Of a stretch of 64,000 nt of DNA, positions 25,169 through 36,714 are shown in pieces; the first letter of the stretch is position 1, and each line of letters starts with the position of its first letter. Source of the stretch: Setophaga petechia. Lineage: Eukaryota; Chordata; Aves; Passeriformes; Parulidae. The position numbers and the translations under genes are program-made. The stretch lies in assembly GCA_024362935.1 (NCBI GenBank), contig JANCRA010000008.1, forward strand, positions 35,558,557-35,622,556. The letters run 5' to 3'. The notes beneath the pieces were generated by a model. The model had not been told where the DNA came from, searched no databases, and worked only from the letters and a program-made list of their open reading frames with translations.

Positions 25169-25867
25169 ATGCCTCTGCCCGAATTAAGGTGCAAAGACCA
25201 TATGCCAAAGTCAATAATGTGGATTTTATTTAACAGTAAATGTGATATAGAGAGAAAGAAAGAAATAGAAAAGAAAGTGAAGAGAGAGATCAAGCAGAAG
25301 ACAGTCACCACCCATGGATTCAGTGACATCCTGTTGGTCCTTCTTCACCCTGGGCTTCTTGGTGGTGAGGGGTCCTGATGTCATTCAGGACTTTTCACCC
25401 ATTACGCATTTTAGCAAATGAAAGAATTAGTTTTCATTGGTTACACCATTCTCTAATGCTAATTAGAACATGTGCTCAGTCTTTCTCTTCTTTTGAGTCA
25501 GTGATTTCTTGGGTCATTGGGCTGAGAGATGGTGATTGCAATCTGCCCCTGCCAGAATTGGATTTTGGCCAGTCTGAGCTGACTTCAGCATAGCTGATGA
25601 GCTGGCTTCCCTCATAGCCCATAAATTCCTCATTCTTTGTGTTCATGGAACATTCTCCCCCAGTTATGCTAAACTCCCCCTAGGTCTGAGGTAACATCTG
25701 GACAATAGTACCCTTTTATCTTATCTACAGTCTGTGTTCCAGGTATGCACAGAGGAATATTTGAGGGGCATCCAGGGGTCATTGGTGGTCACAGATGCCA
25801 TCTGTCCCATAATCTGTGGTGTTCTTTCTTTGTCCATCATCCTATACATGGGAACTTGTGGCTCACA
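25169..25867 (-). mobile_element. endogenous retrovirus LTR, reverse orientation
   Basis: The block resembles an LTR I associate with songbird genomes. Read on the minus strand it starts near TGTGAGCCAC (complement of 25858-25867) and ends near GGGCAGAGGCA (complement of 25171-25181), so it has TG...CA ends. An AATAAA hexamer on the minus strand (25230-25225) lies near that 3' end, as expected for R/U5. A purine-rich GAGAGAAAGAAAG stretch sits at 25249-25300 on the plus strand. No internal retroviral genes adjoin it. The right edge directly abuts a CR1 3' fragment. No clear target-site duplication was found, so the edges are approximate. Confidence 0.65.
25225..25230 (-). promoter_or_regulatory. 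AATAAA poly(A) signal of the reverse LTR
   Basis: The plus strand reads TTTATT, which is AATAAA on the minus strand. It is placed about 55 bases before the inferred 3' end of the LTR. Confidence 0.5.
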
Positions 25868-26262
25868 AAGATGGCTAGAATTGGGGATTCTTTGGCCTGG
25901 AGAAGAGGAGCCTTTGGTATGACTTGTTGTGGCCTTTTGGGACATGAGGGGAGCCCAGATGAAATCTGAAGAGGGATGGTTTGCAAAGGTATGTAGTGGT
26001 AAAACAGGGGTGATTGGCTTAAAATTGAGAGATTAGACTTAGATTGGATATTAAAAAATTCCTTGCTTTGAGGTTGGCAAGGCACTGGAATAGGTTGTCT
26101 AGAGAAATTTTGGATGCCTCATCTCTGGAAGTGTTCAAGGCCAGGTTGGATGGGGCTCTGAGCACCCTGCTCTAGTGTAAGGCATGGCAGGCAATGTCAG
26201 GGGAGTTGAAAGCAGGTGAATTTAAGGTAATTTCCAACCCCAACTGGTCTATGATTCTATGA
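25868..26262 (+). mobile_element. CR1 3'-end fragment, forward, abutting an LTR
   Basis: The fragment starts in the ORF2 C-terminus (AATTGGGGATTCTTTGGCC, then GGAGAAGAGGAGCC and TTGTGGCCTTTTGGG). It runs through TTAGATTGGATATTA, GAAGTGTTCAAGGCCAGG and TTGGATGGGGCTCTGAGCA to ATGATTCTATGA. Small deletions and frameshifts make it non-coding. Because it begins immediately at the edge of the reverse LTR, the LTR may have inserted into it, or the CR1 truncation point may be coincidental. Confidence 0.88.
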
Positions 26263-26722
26263 ACTCTTATGAGTGGCTGCTTTTTATTAACAGAACAGAT
26301 ATGCACAGGATGGTATTTTGAAAGCAATTTTACTTGGCTAGCAATAAACTAGGTAAAATTTCCTATGATTTTTAATGAAATTGTGTCATTCTTTTACTCT
26401 TTCTTTTTCATTAATTAGTATAATGAATGACAGTATTGGAAACAGCTCATCACCATAGAGAAGAATATCAAATTTGACCTCTTTGGAACAGTTCACTAGA
26501 TTGCTGCATAGCCAGGGTTGTATTGAATAGTTCATGTAGCCCTGGTACACTGGTTTATAAGAAATCACAACAACAGAATAATGGTCGATTAAATCTATTT
26601 AAATAAGACCATGGGGTAAATTTACTCTAAGTTATGCTCTTTCCTCTGTTAAAATTACCCCAGAAGGAAGTGTTTTACTATGAGAATAAAAATCCTTATA
26701 ATGGCACTTTGCAGCAAGGTTT
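26263..26722. other. AT-rich spacer between CR1 and ERVL-type LTR
   Basis: No gene or recognised repeat was found here. Confidence 0.6.
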
Positions 26723-27680
26723 TGGTAACAGGTAGGGGGCTGTAGAGGTGGCCTCCATGAGCAGACAACACAAACTGACCCCATATCAGACAAAGCCAGT
26801 TACAGACAGCTCCCAAGAGATCCTGCCACTGGCCAAAGTTGTGCCCACCAGTTCCTCTCTGATATCATATTTAAGAATAGGTAAAAATGCTGCTCAGCAA
26901 AGGTGACAAGGAGGAATGAGAAAAAGTGAAACCAATAGCTCTTGAGACATCAATGTCACAGAAGAAAGAAGGGAGAAGGTGCTCCAGGCACTAAAACAGA
27001 AGTTCCCCTGCAGCCCCTGGGAGAGGAGCATGGTGCAGCAGGCTGTCTCATTGCAGCCCACGGATGTCCGTGCTGGATCAGAGATCTATGTGCAGTCCAT
27101 GCAGGACCCCAGGCTGGACGTGTCAGGAGGAAGGTGCAGCATGTGGAGACCCCATGCAGGAGCAGATTTTCTGGCAGGAACTGCAGCTCAGAACTCATGC
27201 TGGAACAGTCTGCTGCTGAAGGACTGTGCCCAACGGGAAGGAGCCTCATTGGAACAGCTCATGAAGGGCTGTGTCCTGTGGAAGGGACTGCAGGGGAACA
27301 GTGTGAGAAGGAAGGAGTGGTAGGGGGGGGCTGTTATGGGCCGATATACCCCCCATTCTCCATCCTCCTGTGCCGCTTGAGGGAAAGAGGTACAGAATTT
27401 AGGGCTGAGGGACTGAAACTTAACTTGGGAAGAAGAGGAAGGGGAAAGCTTTTAGTTTAGTTTTTTTATTTCTCATCATCTTACACTGTTCTTAATTAGC
27501 AATGAGCTGAACTCCCCCAAGTCAAATCTGTTTTGCCCATGAAACTAACTGGTAAGAAATCACCATGTTCTTAACTTTATTCTAAAGTTCTTTATATTTT
27601 TAAAATATTTTTTCTCCCTCTGTCCTATGGAGGAACATCTTGGTGGGCACGTGGCAGCCAGCCTTGGCTAACCCACAACA
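26723..27680 (+). mobile_element. ERVL-type endogenous retrovirus LTR (~960 bp), forward, solo
   Basis: This matches a long LTR type I know from bird ERVL-like elements. It opens with GGTAACAGGTAGGGGGCTG and GCCTCCATGAGCAGACAAC, with a TATA-like ATATTTAAG at about 26867. A middle section is built from roughly 30-base imperfect units around ATG(C)TGGA and GGACTG. It then has CCCCCATTCTCCATCCTCC, a purine-rich GGAAGAAGAGGAAGGGG stretch and the closing TTGGTGGGCACGTGGCAGCC...CCCACAACA. The usual AATAAA position is degraded to CAATGA. A 172-codon frame crosses it (26942-27460), but the frame reads LTR U3 repeats and is not a retroviral protein. No gag/pol sequence flanks it, so it is a solo LTR. 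Target-site duplication not found. Confidence 0.8.
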
Positions 27681-29189
27681 CTGCACAAAGAAAATATGAT
27701 CTATGATTATTTATATGTAATTACCTCCAAGCTTTCATAGGGCATTTAATTTGTAAAACAAATTCTTTTTCCATTAGATGCAGTAAAAGCCTTTAAACTT
27801 CCTATTTCTCAACGCAATTTTAAACAAGACACCTGAGAATATTAATAGGAGTAATGGTGCAGAATTAGTACACAGTAAGGAAATAAGAAAACATGAGATT
27901 ATTTTTATATTTATATTATTATGTAAAAAAATTTGGATTAATTTCTTTGTTGTTGTGAAGAGGGATTTTTCAAATTAAAATTACAGAATACATCTTTGTA
28001 AATTAAAATAGTGTTTTCTAAGTGCAAACACCTAAAAGCTGAATATTTTTCCTTATTCTGAATTGTTTTCTTAGAAAATTATGATGTCACTACTTACTCC
28101 ACACAAGAGTCTTTTTGTTTCATTTTCTTTTTGTAAGAGAGAGACGCATGATTTCATTGAGCTCTAGTCAATGCCCACAGGACATTAAGAAACAACTAAG
28201 AGTCTCCATAAATATGCTGCCATTTCAAAACTGTCAAAACTGCTTCTTAAATTCTACTTGTGGATGCCAATAAAATCGTGCAATGTGTAACGAGAAGCTT
28301 GGTTATACATTGCCTTTTAAATCCACTTGTATTTTTATTGATTATCTAACTGGAAGAAAAGCTTTAATTTGTTAACAGAAATAGCATTTTGTTCAGTTAA
28401 GATGATTAGTAAATCCAATTTTATCTTCTGATGCATTCACTGATTGATGGTATGCTAAAATTTCACTTTAAACTCTCTTACAAAGATAAACCCCAAAGCT
28501 TAAACAGTAAATAACAGGGCATTATTTGTCCTGTTCTTATCTACATTTTCTTCCTTTCAAATGTTAATAGCCTTAAGAATTATTTTATCCAATCTTAGCA
28601 TAAGCACTCATTCATGGTCCTTTTCTAATTATGATCAATAGATTCCTGAAATGGTATTGCCTGGAAAATATTCTATTCATGATTAAAGAAGGCAATTGAA
28701 TCACATTTGCAGTCTTACACAGTTATATTTGTTGAATATATTTAAAATATCCTTTGAAATTAGTGTCGGGTTTTAGGTAATTTTGATTTAAACTGTACAA
28801 AATATGAGTAGATCTTTTTTGATTTCAGTTGACTAAAATTGCCTGTCTTCTTCCTGAAGTCATGTCATAAAAGGTCTGTAATGGTGAAGCCATCCAAGAA
28901 TCTTCATGTTTTCTGAGAAATAATGTGCTTACTGGCATATTTTAAATGCAGCATTTAAGGTTTCTTTCCATTTTAAATGGAGACAATAGATTCGGATAAG
29001 TCTGAGAAAACTTTTCAGTTGAGAAAGTCATGGAGACAGATGGATTGGGGAATTCAAGGGTAGAGATTTCAGTAGTATTCTCTAACTATTAATCAAGACA
29101 ACAGTGCAATAAGCACACATTATTTTGGCCTGTGACTTGAAAAGTATTTCAGAGTACTCTAGAGGGAGATTGATACATCCCTCAGAAAA
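27681..29189. other. AT-rich non-coding stretch
   Basis: No gene was found. There is no recognised transposon until the CR1 body begins. The segment 29020-29189 could be the diverged left part of that CR1, but I could not align it. Confidence 0.6.
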
Positions 29190-30490
29190 GCAGTGCTTAA
29201 TTCGAGAAGGAGGAAATCAACATGGCACAGACAACATAGATTCACAAAAGTAAAGTCCTACATGACTAATTTGATGTATTTCTATGATAAAGTCATCTGC
29301 CTATGTGAGAAGGATATAGTTTGTCTGGGTTTAACTAAGGCTACTAACTCTGTGCCTCACAGCATCTTTCTGGACAAGCTGTCCAACTGTGGGATGAATG
29401 TTTTTAGGGAGTGCTGTGTGATGAGCTGGCTGAAAAGCAGAGCTCAAAGGGTTGTACTGAATGGGGCTACATCTGTCTGCCAGCTGACCACCAGTAGTGC
29501 TCTTCAGGGTTCAGTTTTAGGGTCCATTTTGTTCAATATACTTATCAATAATATATCAGTATATTTATTAACTATCCGGATGCAGGAGCTGAATACACCC
29601 TTAACAGGTTTGCTAATGATACCAAGCTGGGAGCTGCTGCTGACTCTCTTGTGGCATAGGATGTCTTGCAGAGGGATCTAGACAGATAGGAGCATTAGGT
29701 AATGATTAATGGGATGAAATGTAACAAGAACAAATGCCATATTCTGCTCCAAGGGTGGAGTAATTTCAGGCACTGTAATAAACTGGGAGAGGAATGGCTG
29801 GAAAGCAGTCTTGGAGGAAGGACCCTGGGGGTGCTGCTCTGCAGCAGGCTCAGTGTGTCAGCAGAGTGCCCTGGAAGTCCTGAGGGCAAATCCCTTCCTG
29901 GAATGGCTGAAACATTGTCATCAGCCAGGCAAATGAAATGATTGTCCTGCTCTATTCAGTGCTGGTGTGGCCTCACCTCGAGTGCTTTGTGCAATTCTGC
30001 ACCTCGCAATTTAAGAAGGATATAAAGATCCTTGAATGAATCCAGAGAAAGACAAAAAAGCAGGTGAAAGGGCTGGAGGCAATATCCTTGAAGGAGCAGC
30101 TAGGGATTTTAGGCTTGTGTAGCTTGGAGAAAAAGAGGTTGAGGGGCAGCCTCATCACCCTCTGCAGCTTCCTGAGGAGGAAAAGTGGAGAGGGAATTGT
30201 TGAACCCTTTTCCCCAGTGCCCGGTAACAGCATGCATAGCAATGGTTCAAACTTGTGCCAAGGAAGGTTTATACTGGATATTAGGAAGCATTTCTTTGCA
30301 GAGAGTGTGGTTAAACACTGAAAAAGGCTCCTAGAGATCAGTGACCCAAAGCTGTCAGTGTTTCAGAGGCATTTAGACAATACCATTAACAAATGCTTTA
30401 GCTTTTGGTCAGCTCTGAAGTGGTCAGGCAGTTGGAGTAGATGGTCATTGTAGGTCTCTTCCAGCTGAACTATTTTGGTTTATTTTATTC
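29190..30490 (+). mobile_element. CR1 non-LTR retrotransposon, longest copy, with decayed reverse transcriptase region
   Basis: About 1.3 kb of CR1 ORF2 plus 3' UTR, 5'-truncated. What is seen in order: HRFTKVKSYMTNLMYFYDKV (about 29239-29298), then SVPHSIFLDKL (about 29353), then the GSVLGSILFNILINN block (about 29508-29552). FANDTKLGAA follows (about 29607-29637), where the catalytic FADD box expected in this family reads FAND. Further on are LGVLLCSRLSVS, ILGLCSLEKKRLRGSLITLC and GRFILDIRKHFFAESVV. Each is recognisable, but they are spread over several frames with stops between, so the protein is dead. The 3' end is TTTTGGTTTATTTTATT rather than the ATTCTATG octamer of the other copies, which points to a different CR1 subfamily. 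Confidence 0.93.
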
Positions 30491-31480
30491 CAAACACAGT
30501 GTTACCCACTCTTTCCATATCAACTAATACAGGACCACAAGACCACATAAATCATTCTTTCCTATCTTTCTACACATGTAATGATATTAAATAATACACA
30601 CGTTGATGGTATTAAACAAGGTTTAATTGAGCATTGTGAAAATTATTTCCATGTCATTCTATCACTATGTTTACAATCAGTTTGCAAAATTGACCACATA
30701 AAACATTCATGCTATTTATTACCTTGCAAAGGAAAATAGGAACGACTATTTTTTCCACTGTTTTAGGCACCATTCACCTCAAAAGATGAACAGCTCAATT
30801 GTTTGCTACCAGATTTAAGGCTAGTTTTCTTGGCTTTCCCATAATTATTCTTGGTGACCTTGAGCAAATCACTCCTGCACAAATGTGTGTATCTTCACTT
30901 CCCACATGGAAAATGTGAAGAGGAATGGGTGGGAACATTGGTATATAGCAAATATCATAGGTGTATATTTAAGATCAGGAAATATTCTAGTATTATCATG
31001 GAAAGGTCATAAATTAGAATTCTCACACATTCTCAAATCCAGCCAGAGTAATCATACATGATCTTATTTTGACTCACTTTCAAGTGACTAATTTATGGGT
31101 ATATTTCTTCAGAGAAGCCTCTGAAGTTCTCTGTGTATATAAAGATGAAATAAATATTTTATTTAGATAATGGAAGTAGCTGAGTTTTCTCTGTCTCCGG
31201 CAATAGGGAGAAATCATGAAAAATTAAGGCATCTTGTGTGATCTATAAGTGGCAAGAAAGAAAACTTAAAAAGTGTTACTCAGAAGGTGCCTGAAAGTAA
31301 ACTATGATCAATAAGTGATCAGAAAGATATGTGTGGGATAAATGTCAATATTAACTACCCCAAAAGAAACTAAAATTTTTTCATGAGAAAGCAAAGATAC
31401 TGTACTGACATTCTTTAATATAAATTTTAAAACTAATATCATGTGGTGATATTTTATTGTCACCATGACTTTCAGACCAG

Positions 31481-31517
31481 CCAGGAGTGTCCCACCTGCT
31501 GGGCTGTATAATACAGT
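31481..31517. repeat. diverged dispersed repeat, copy B
   Basis: It shares CCAGGAGTGTCCCA exactly with 10179-10192 and continues with transition-type differences to CTGTATAATA. It is probably the same unnamed old repeat as copy A. Confidence 0.45.
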
Positions 31518-33539
31518 GAACACATATGAAATGGTTTATGGTAGATTTATAAAAAGAGCAGTAGAAACTAGCTTCTGGTTTGATTTCCCTCAATATCCAT
31601 GTTGCACTACTAAGCTGTTAGCACAGAAGTGTTCTCCAGCACCAGTTAAGTGTTATTTATTTTTCCTACAGATTTAGAAATAGAGACAGAAAAGACAGAA
31701 TCCCAATTTCCCCAGTAATTCCTAATATCATTTGACTAGATTTTTAGGCACAGTTATTACTGTGGGCTGAAAAAAAATACTCTGGAGCTTACAGATATTT
31801 TGGTCAGTGCTGAAACCATACTTCATCTCTAAAATAGCTATATTTCTAATGGCTTGTCAGAGGGAAAAAAGAGAAAGATCTTATCTCTGAAGTTAATCTA
31901 AATGATAGAAGCTTTTATCAGGAAGCTGTTGTGTTGCCATTCTTTCTAGTGCTTCAGTATAAGCCTAGAAGTACATTTGACTGCTGCAGCACTTAAAAAT
32001 CAATAATTATGCACTTTCCATTTCTATCGTTCACATCAACATTTTCAATGCAGCCATTTCACACACTGTGGCCTCGTGAAGACACTGGCATAAGAAAAGC
32101 AGATGGAGTTTTAGAGAAAGTCAGTGTGCCATTTCACAATGCATGGAACAAGACCAGAGATGTTTTGTGCAATATAAAACCTTGAACCTGTGAGCTAATA
32201 AAAGGAGGAAGTTTCAATTATGAAAAAAATAATTATGAATCCTATTGTCAATTCTTGTAAGTATTACATGTTTAAATTCCATTTAAAAATAAATTTTCTC
32301 ACAGTATCTCTGTACCTTGTTGACAAACTTGTGAATGAGCTACTGGCAACAGAATTCCCTCATTGTATATCCCTTAGCATGTACTGAGGGGTAGTGGCTG
32401 AAATCAATTCAGCATTACAAACATGAAAGAGGGTTAAGAATATATAAAGGTTGTAAAAACACAGATACTTCTGCTCTCATATCCCATCTCCAGTAGCCTA
32501 AAGCTCAGAAAGGGTCATAAGAACATTTTGTTCCCAGCTTCAAATCATCTGCAGCTCAGAGAATTCCTGGGAAAAATGCAATTCCTGTGTAAGAAATAAT
32601 CTTTTAAGACTTCTCACTTTTTGTGTTATCCTAGGTTGCAAAAGAGATCAAGAGATCTAACAGCCCCCTCTTGGAAAGGAAATAGTTTTAAATAAAACTA
32701 GAGCCCTAAGATATGTTTACAGTTTATAGGGATATAAGGAATGAAACAAACATATTCCTGAGCAATTACAGCAAGCCTTGCAAAATAGAATCTGCATATA
32801 CTCATTATCAATTGCACATAGCAAACAAAGTTATAATTTATGTCTCCCTTGATGGCTGAAAGCTGCTGATGTTTTTATAAATTGTAAATTTTCTAAAATC
32901 CTCAAAATCTGCTTTTCCAGTTTAAGCTATTTATGTTACTTCCTCCATGACATTTACAATTCTTTTTCATGGACAATTAATAAAGTAAAATTTAAATTAA
33001 AATGCGATATATAGACAATAAGGTAAATTTGAGATGCATTTATTTTGTTAGCTGACGAGTATAAAACATATGGAAAGGATACTTTTTTAATCTAAATGTG
33101 TATGTGATAGCTTTTGGGTATTTAAAATAATTTTTTTTCCTTCTTTTTTCTAATGAAAGAAAAGTGGAATAGACATGTCACTCTGGTAGAACTGGGGGTG
33201 CTGTGATACAGATATTTTTACCACTGTGTTATGAAAGTAAAACACACAAGCAAAGCAAGAAACAAACCACTGACTTCCATTTCAGACTTAACGTCTTCCC
33301 AGGACAAAATGTGAACCTGTCATAAATCATGCACATTTTAAAGTCCTTTTTCCCAAATGTAAAATATAGAACATTTTAATTAAAGTCCACCTTTTGCTTT
33401 AGAAGAGAACAGGTAGAACAACTGGAAAGGAATGACAATGGCCAACAGAACTTCGAGAAATGTGCACCCTGACTCTAGCATATTTTCCTTGGTTCTTATA
33501 AAAAATCAGGAATGCATAGAAACAATGCATACATAATTC

Positions 33540-33557
33540 CCATATATATATATATAA
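33540..33557. repeat. (AT)n microsatellite
   Basis: About nine AT dinucleotides lie between CCC and ACATAC. Confidence 0.8.
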
Positions 33558-36169
33558 CATACACTTTTTCAATGAAACTTTCTTGTAAGTCTTTATGAAC
33601 AGTGTTGGCCTCTCCTCTTTGCCGTTAGCCTTGTTGCTGCAGGGGTTTTTGGTGATCTCCCATATCTTCACTCACTGTCATGGTAGAGTCTCCAACAACA
33701 GACAAGGAACTTTGTCTGGTCCCAAATCCTGCGTTCACCTCCTTCCGCTTCTTTACTCTGGAATGGAATTTTTAAAAAGGCGTGACCACAACACGAAACA
33801 GAAAAGTCAGTTCAAGTTTAAACAGTTGCAGCTCAAATTTCTTCTAAGAAAAATATTTCAATAGGAGACATTAGAATTTAGATGAGAAAATCTTTCTGTG
33901 TTATACACATTGGATACTTTTTCAGCTGATTCCTTAATAAGAAATGAAAAAGCATAAGGTTTCAGAGCAATTACTTGGAATAGTCTTTCACAGAGAGAAG
34001 CAAGCTACACTTTTGATGACTAAGAGCCATTATTTATTGATTGGCAGTTCTGAACTTCAGTCCTATTGCTATTCAAGATACCTTTAAAGCACTTACTTTC
34101 AACTCATGTGTCTTTTTGGAAAGAAGGGAAAGTGGGAAATAGTGTAGAAGATCAAACAGGTCTCAAACTGCTCATTTGACAGAATTCTAGCCACTAGTTT
34201 GGCATAATGTCTTCATATTAAATTAATAACAATAAGGAGATAGTATAAGCACTATAAAATTTATAATTGAAACATAACTACGATAAAAGTATGTCAGTTT
34301 TTATAATTTTTGAGTTGATAAGTCGCATTCCTAATAACAATGTGCAGCATAGCGAGAACATCCACTCAAGCTGGGTGCCAGAAACTGGCTATTACACTCT
34401 TGGGAATTTAGAGCACAGTGAACAGACAGTAGCCTTGCACAAAACAGCAGACATTTATCAAAATTTATGATCTTAAGTACACTCAAAGTAGCTACACTAC
34501 AAGCTGACTTGAGAAGACTTCATGTAAAAGTGAGGAAATCATGTCAGATCTAAACTGTTTCTGTATGTTACTAGTTTTTATCTCATCCATGATTAATTAA
34601 TTGTGCTTTAAGCTTAGGGACATACATCTCCAATTCCCTCCATGTCATCTTGGCACTTTCATTCAAATCCTACCAAAAGCCGTGGTGCAATTACTTTGTT
34701 ACTTGTCCCTTTATGTGTCTTGAACAGGTTTTCAGAAAAGAGAATTCATGAACACATTGGTTTACTCTTGATTTTTGGACCCTAATAGTCTTGTGAACAA
34801 AGTCTGAATAAAATATCAAATAACCTAAGACTTTTTACCAAAATGTGGAGACTTTTTACCACTGTAATGGTACCCAGTTAATTCTTTGCAATTGTAATGC
34901 ATTTGTAAATTCATTCCCTGACAGTGTGGACAGGTCAGTCATGCCACTGTGCACACACATCTAATCTAATCTGCCTACTATTTATAAAACAACAATGTTC
35001 TTAGAAAAAACAGCGTCACATGTCAAAAGCATTTAAGCTGCCAAAGTGTAAAAGCCTTCGAGCTGGCATAGCAGTGTAATTCCTTATAGTGTCAGGGACC
35101 CCATGATGCTCCTGTCTACTAATTAACATCCCCACTAATTATTTCAGATACGGACTGATTGCCAAGCCCTACATCAGTAAGAATCAATAAGCTGGCAAGT
35201 TCTTCAGCCTGCTGGATACATAAGACTAGGTTGTGCAGCAACTTGGTTACTGCTACTGAATTTTACTGGAATCCTTTTGAAAGAGATGGCTGTTTCCTTT
35301 TTAATTTCATTTAATGATTTCCAATAATGACTTTGCCTTATAAAAAATTCCAGATAAGTCATATGAACAGCTCCTTATTAAAATACTTGTGCAAAATTAC
35401 TCAGTTCTATCCTTTCCCATTCATGTGCTAATCAAATATATATTAATATAAATTAAAAATAGAATTCCTAAAACTAGCAACTGAAAAGGTTTTAAATTAA
35501 ATTTAAAGAAAAAAACCTAAAATACATGAAAAAATATTAGGGCTAACTGATGGTTATGGACTTAAATTACTTGATTTCCTGGAAATACACATGGTAAGTT
35601 TTCAGGACAAATCCAGTGATTTGTTTTTAAAATATTTCTTATTTAAACATTTCAGAAACAATTAGTCTGGCATTGCTAGATATCATATAAGGTTACTGAC
35701 ATTATAAAAAAGTTAGGAGACTTTCATTATGCCTTCTATTTCATATTTAAACTAATGCAGCTGCACATATAATGAGCTGCTACCAGAACTGCTCTGTGAA
35801 TATTAGAATGGCAAGTTTTAAATGTTCAGACAAAGATACTCACACTTGCCAGAAATGACTAAATCTTAGTTAAAAAACTAGTCCTGATCTGTAATGTCTT
35901 ATAAGACTTAAGAAAGGCTATTGACCAGCTAATGTACAACAATGTCCTTTTGCTTCTACATTGGTTTAAACAGTCTTCAAATGCCTCCAGTAAGAAGCCC
36001 TGAGATCACTTTAATGAAGGGAATTTTTGCCAGAATATAACTGGAGTAAGTCACATGTATGTCAAAAGGATTTGGCCCAGTTGCTCTTCTCTGCTACATG
36101 ATATATTTCCTCTGACTACCTCTGGACTTCTATGACTTCAATGTGTGTATTCCATGTGATGGAAGCAAT

Positions 36170-36240
36170 GAACAACCCATTTAAATGAACATTTATGTGA
36201 ACATTTATGTGAACAACCCATTTAAGTGAACATTTATGAA
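36170..36240. repeat. 41-bp-period local duplication
   Basis: GAACAACCCATTTAAATGAA (36170-36189) recurs at 36211 as GAACAACCCATTTAAGTGAA. An inner unit GAACATTTATG is present three times. It is a recent-looking slippage or duplication event with one base change. Confidence 0.85.
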
Positions 36241-36450
36241 GATTGGGCCATAAAGAAATTAGGGAAACCTTTCCCTTTGGTATTCTCTATCAGCCAAACT
36301 TGAAAACACGTGGTGTCCAGGAAATGATGTCACAAGAACTTTTATTTTGTTTCTCAGCTGGAAGGGCACTAGGAGCCAAGAGAAATGGGAAACTTTGCTG
36401 CCAGCTGGAGCTCGTTGAGGTTCCTTGGGTCAGTAGGAAAGAAGCCAGTT

Positions 36451-36714
36451 AAAAGGACAAGAGAAAATGACCTTAAGTTGTGCCAGTGGAGGTTTAGATT
36501 GGATATTAGGAAAAATTTCTTTAGTAAAAGGGTTGTCAAGCACTGAAATCAGCTGCCCAGGGAAGTAGTTGTGTCATCATCCCTGGGAGTGTTCAAAAGA
36601 TGTGTGGATATGATGCTTAGGGACATAGTTTAGTGGTACTGGGTTAACTGGTGAACTTAATGATCTTGAAGGTCTTTTCCAACCTAAAGGATTCTATAAT
36701 TCTGTGATTCTATG
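36451..36714 (+). mobile_element. CR1 3'-end fragment, forward
   Basis: The fragment reads GGACAAGAGAAAATGACC, GGTTTAGATTGGATATTAGG, AAAAATTTCTTTAG, GGTTGTCAAGCACTG, CAGCTGCCCAGGGAAGTAGT, GATCTTGAAGGTCTTTTCC and AACCTAAAGGATTCTATAAT, ending in GATTCTATG. The TTGTCAAGCA and AACCTAAAGGA wording differs from the copies at 17.2 and 25.9 kb, so it belongs to another CR1 subfamily. It is non-coding. Confidence 0.93.

Larger units (their letters stand above)
30491..36450. other. AT-rich non-coding stretch
   Basis: No gene or transposon was recognised. Noted items are a diverged repeat copy at 31481-31517, an (AT)n at 33540-33557, and a 41-bp-period duplication at 36170-36240. Two less AT-rich segments (about 32000-32230 and 35030-35270) hold TAATTA-type motifs and could be conserved non-coding elements. 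Conservation cannot be judged from one sequence. Confidence 0.55.

Noticed and set aside
26942..27460. 172-codon open frame, plus strand
   Set aside because: It lies wholly within an ERVL-type LTR and reads its internal repeat units; LTRs are non-coding and no known domain is visible.
10753..27680. The LTRs at 10.8 and 26.7 kb as the two ends of one provirus
   Set aside because: Their sequences are unrelated, and the DNA between them holds no retroviral gag, pol or env sequence.
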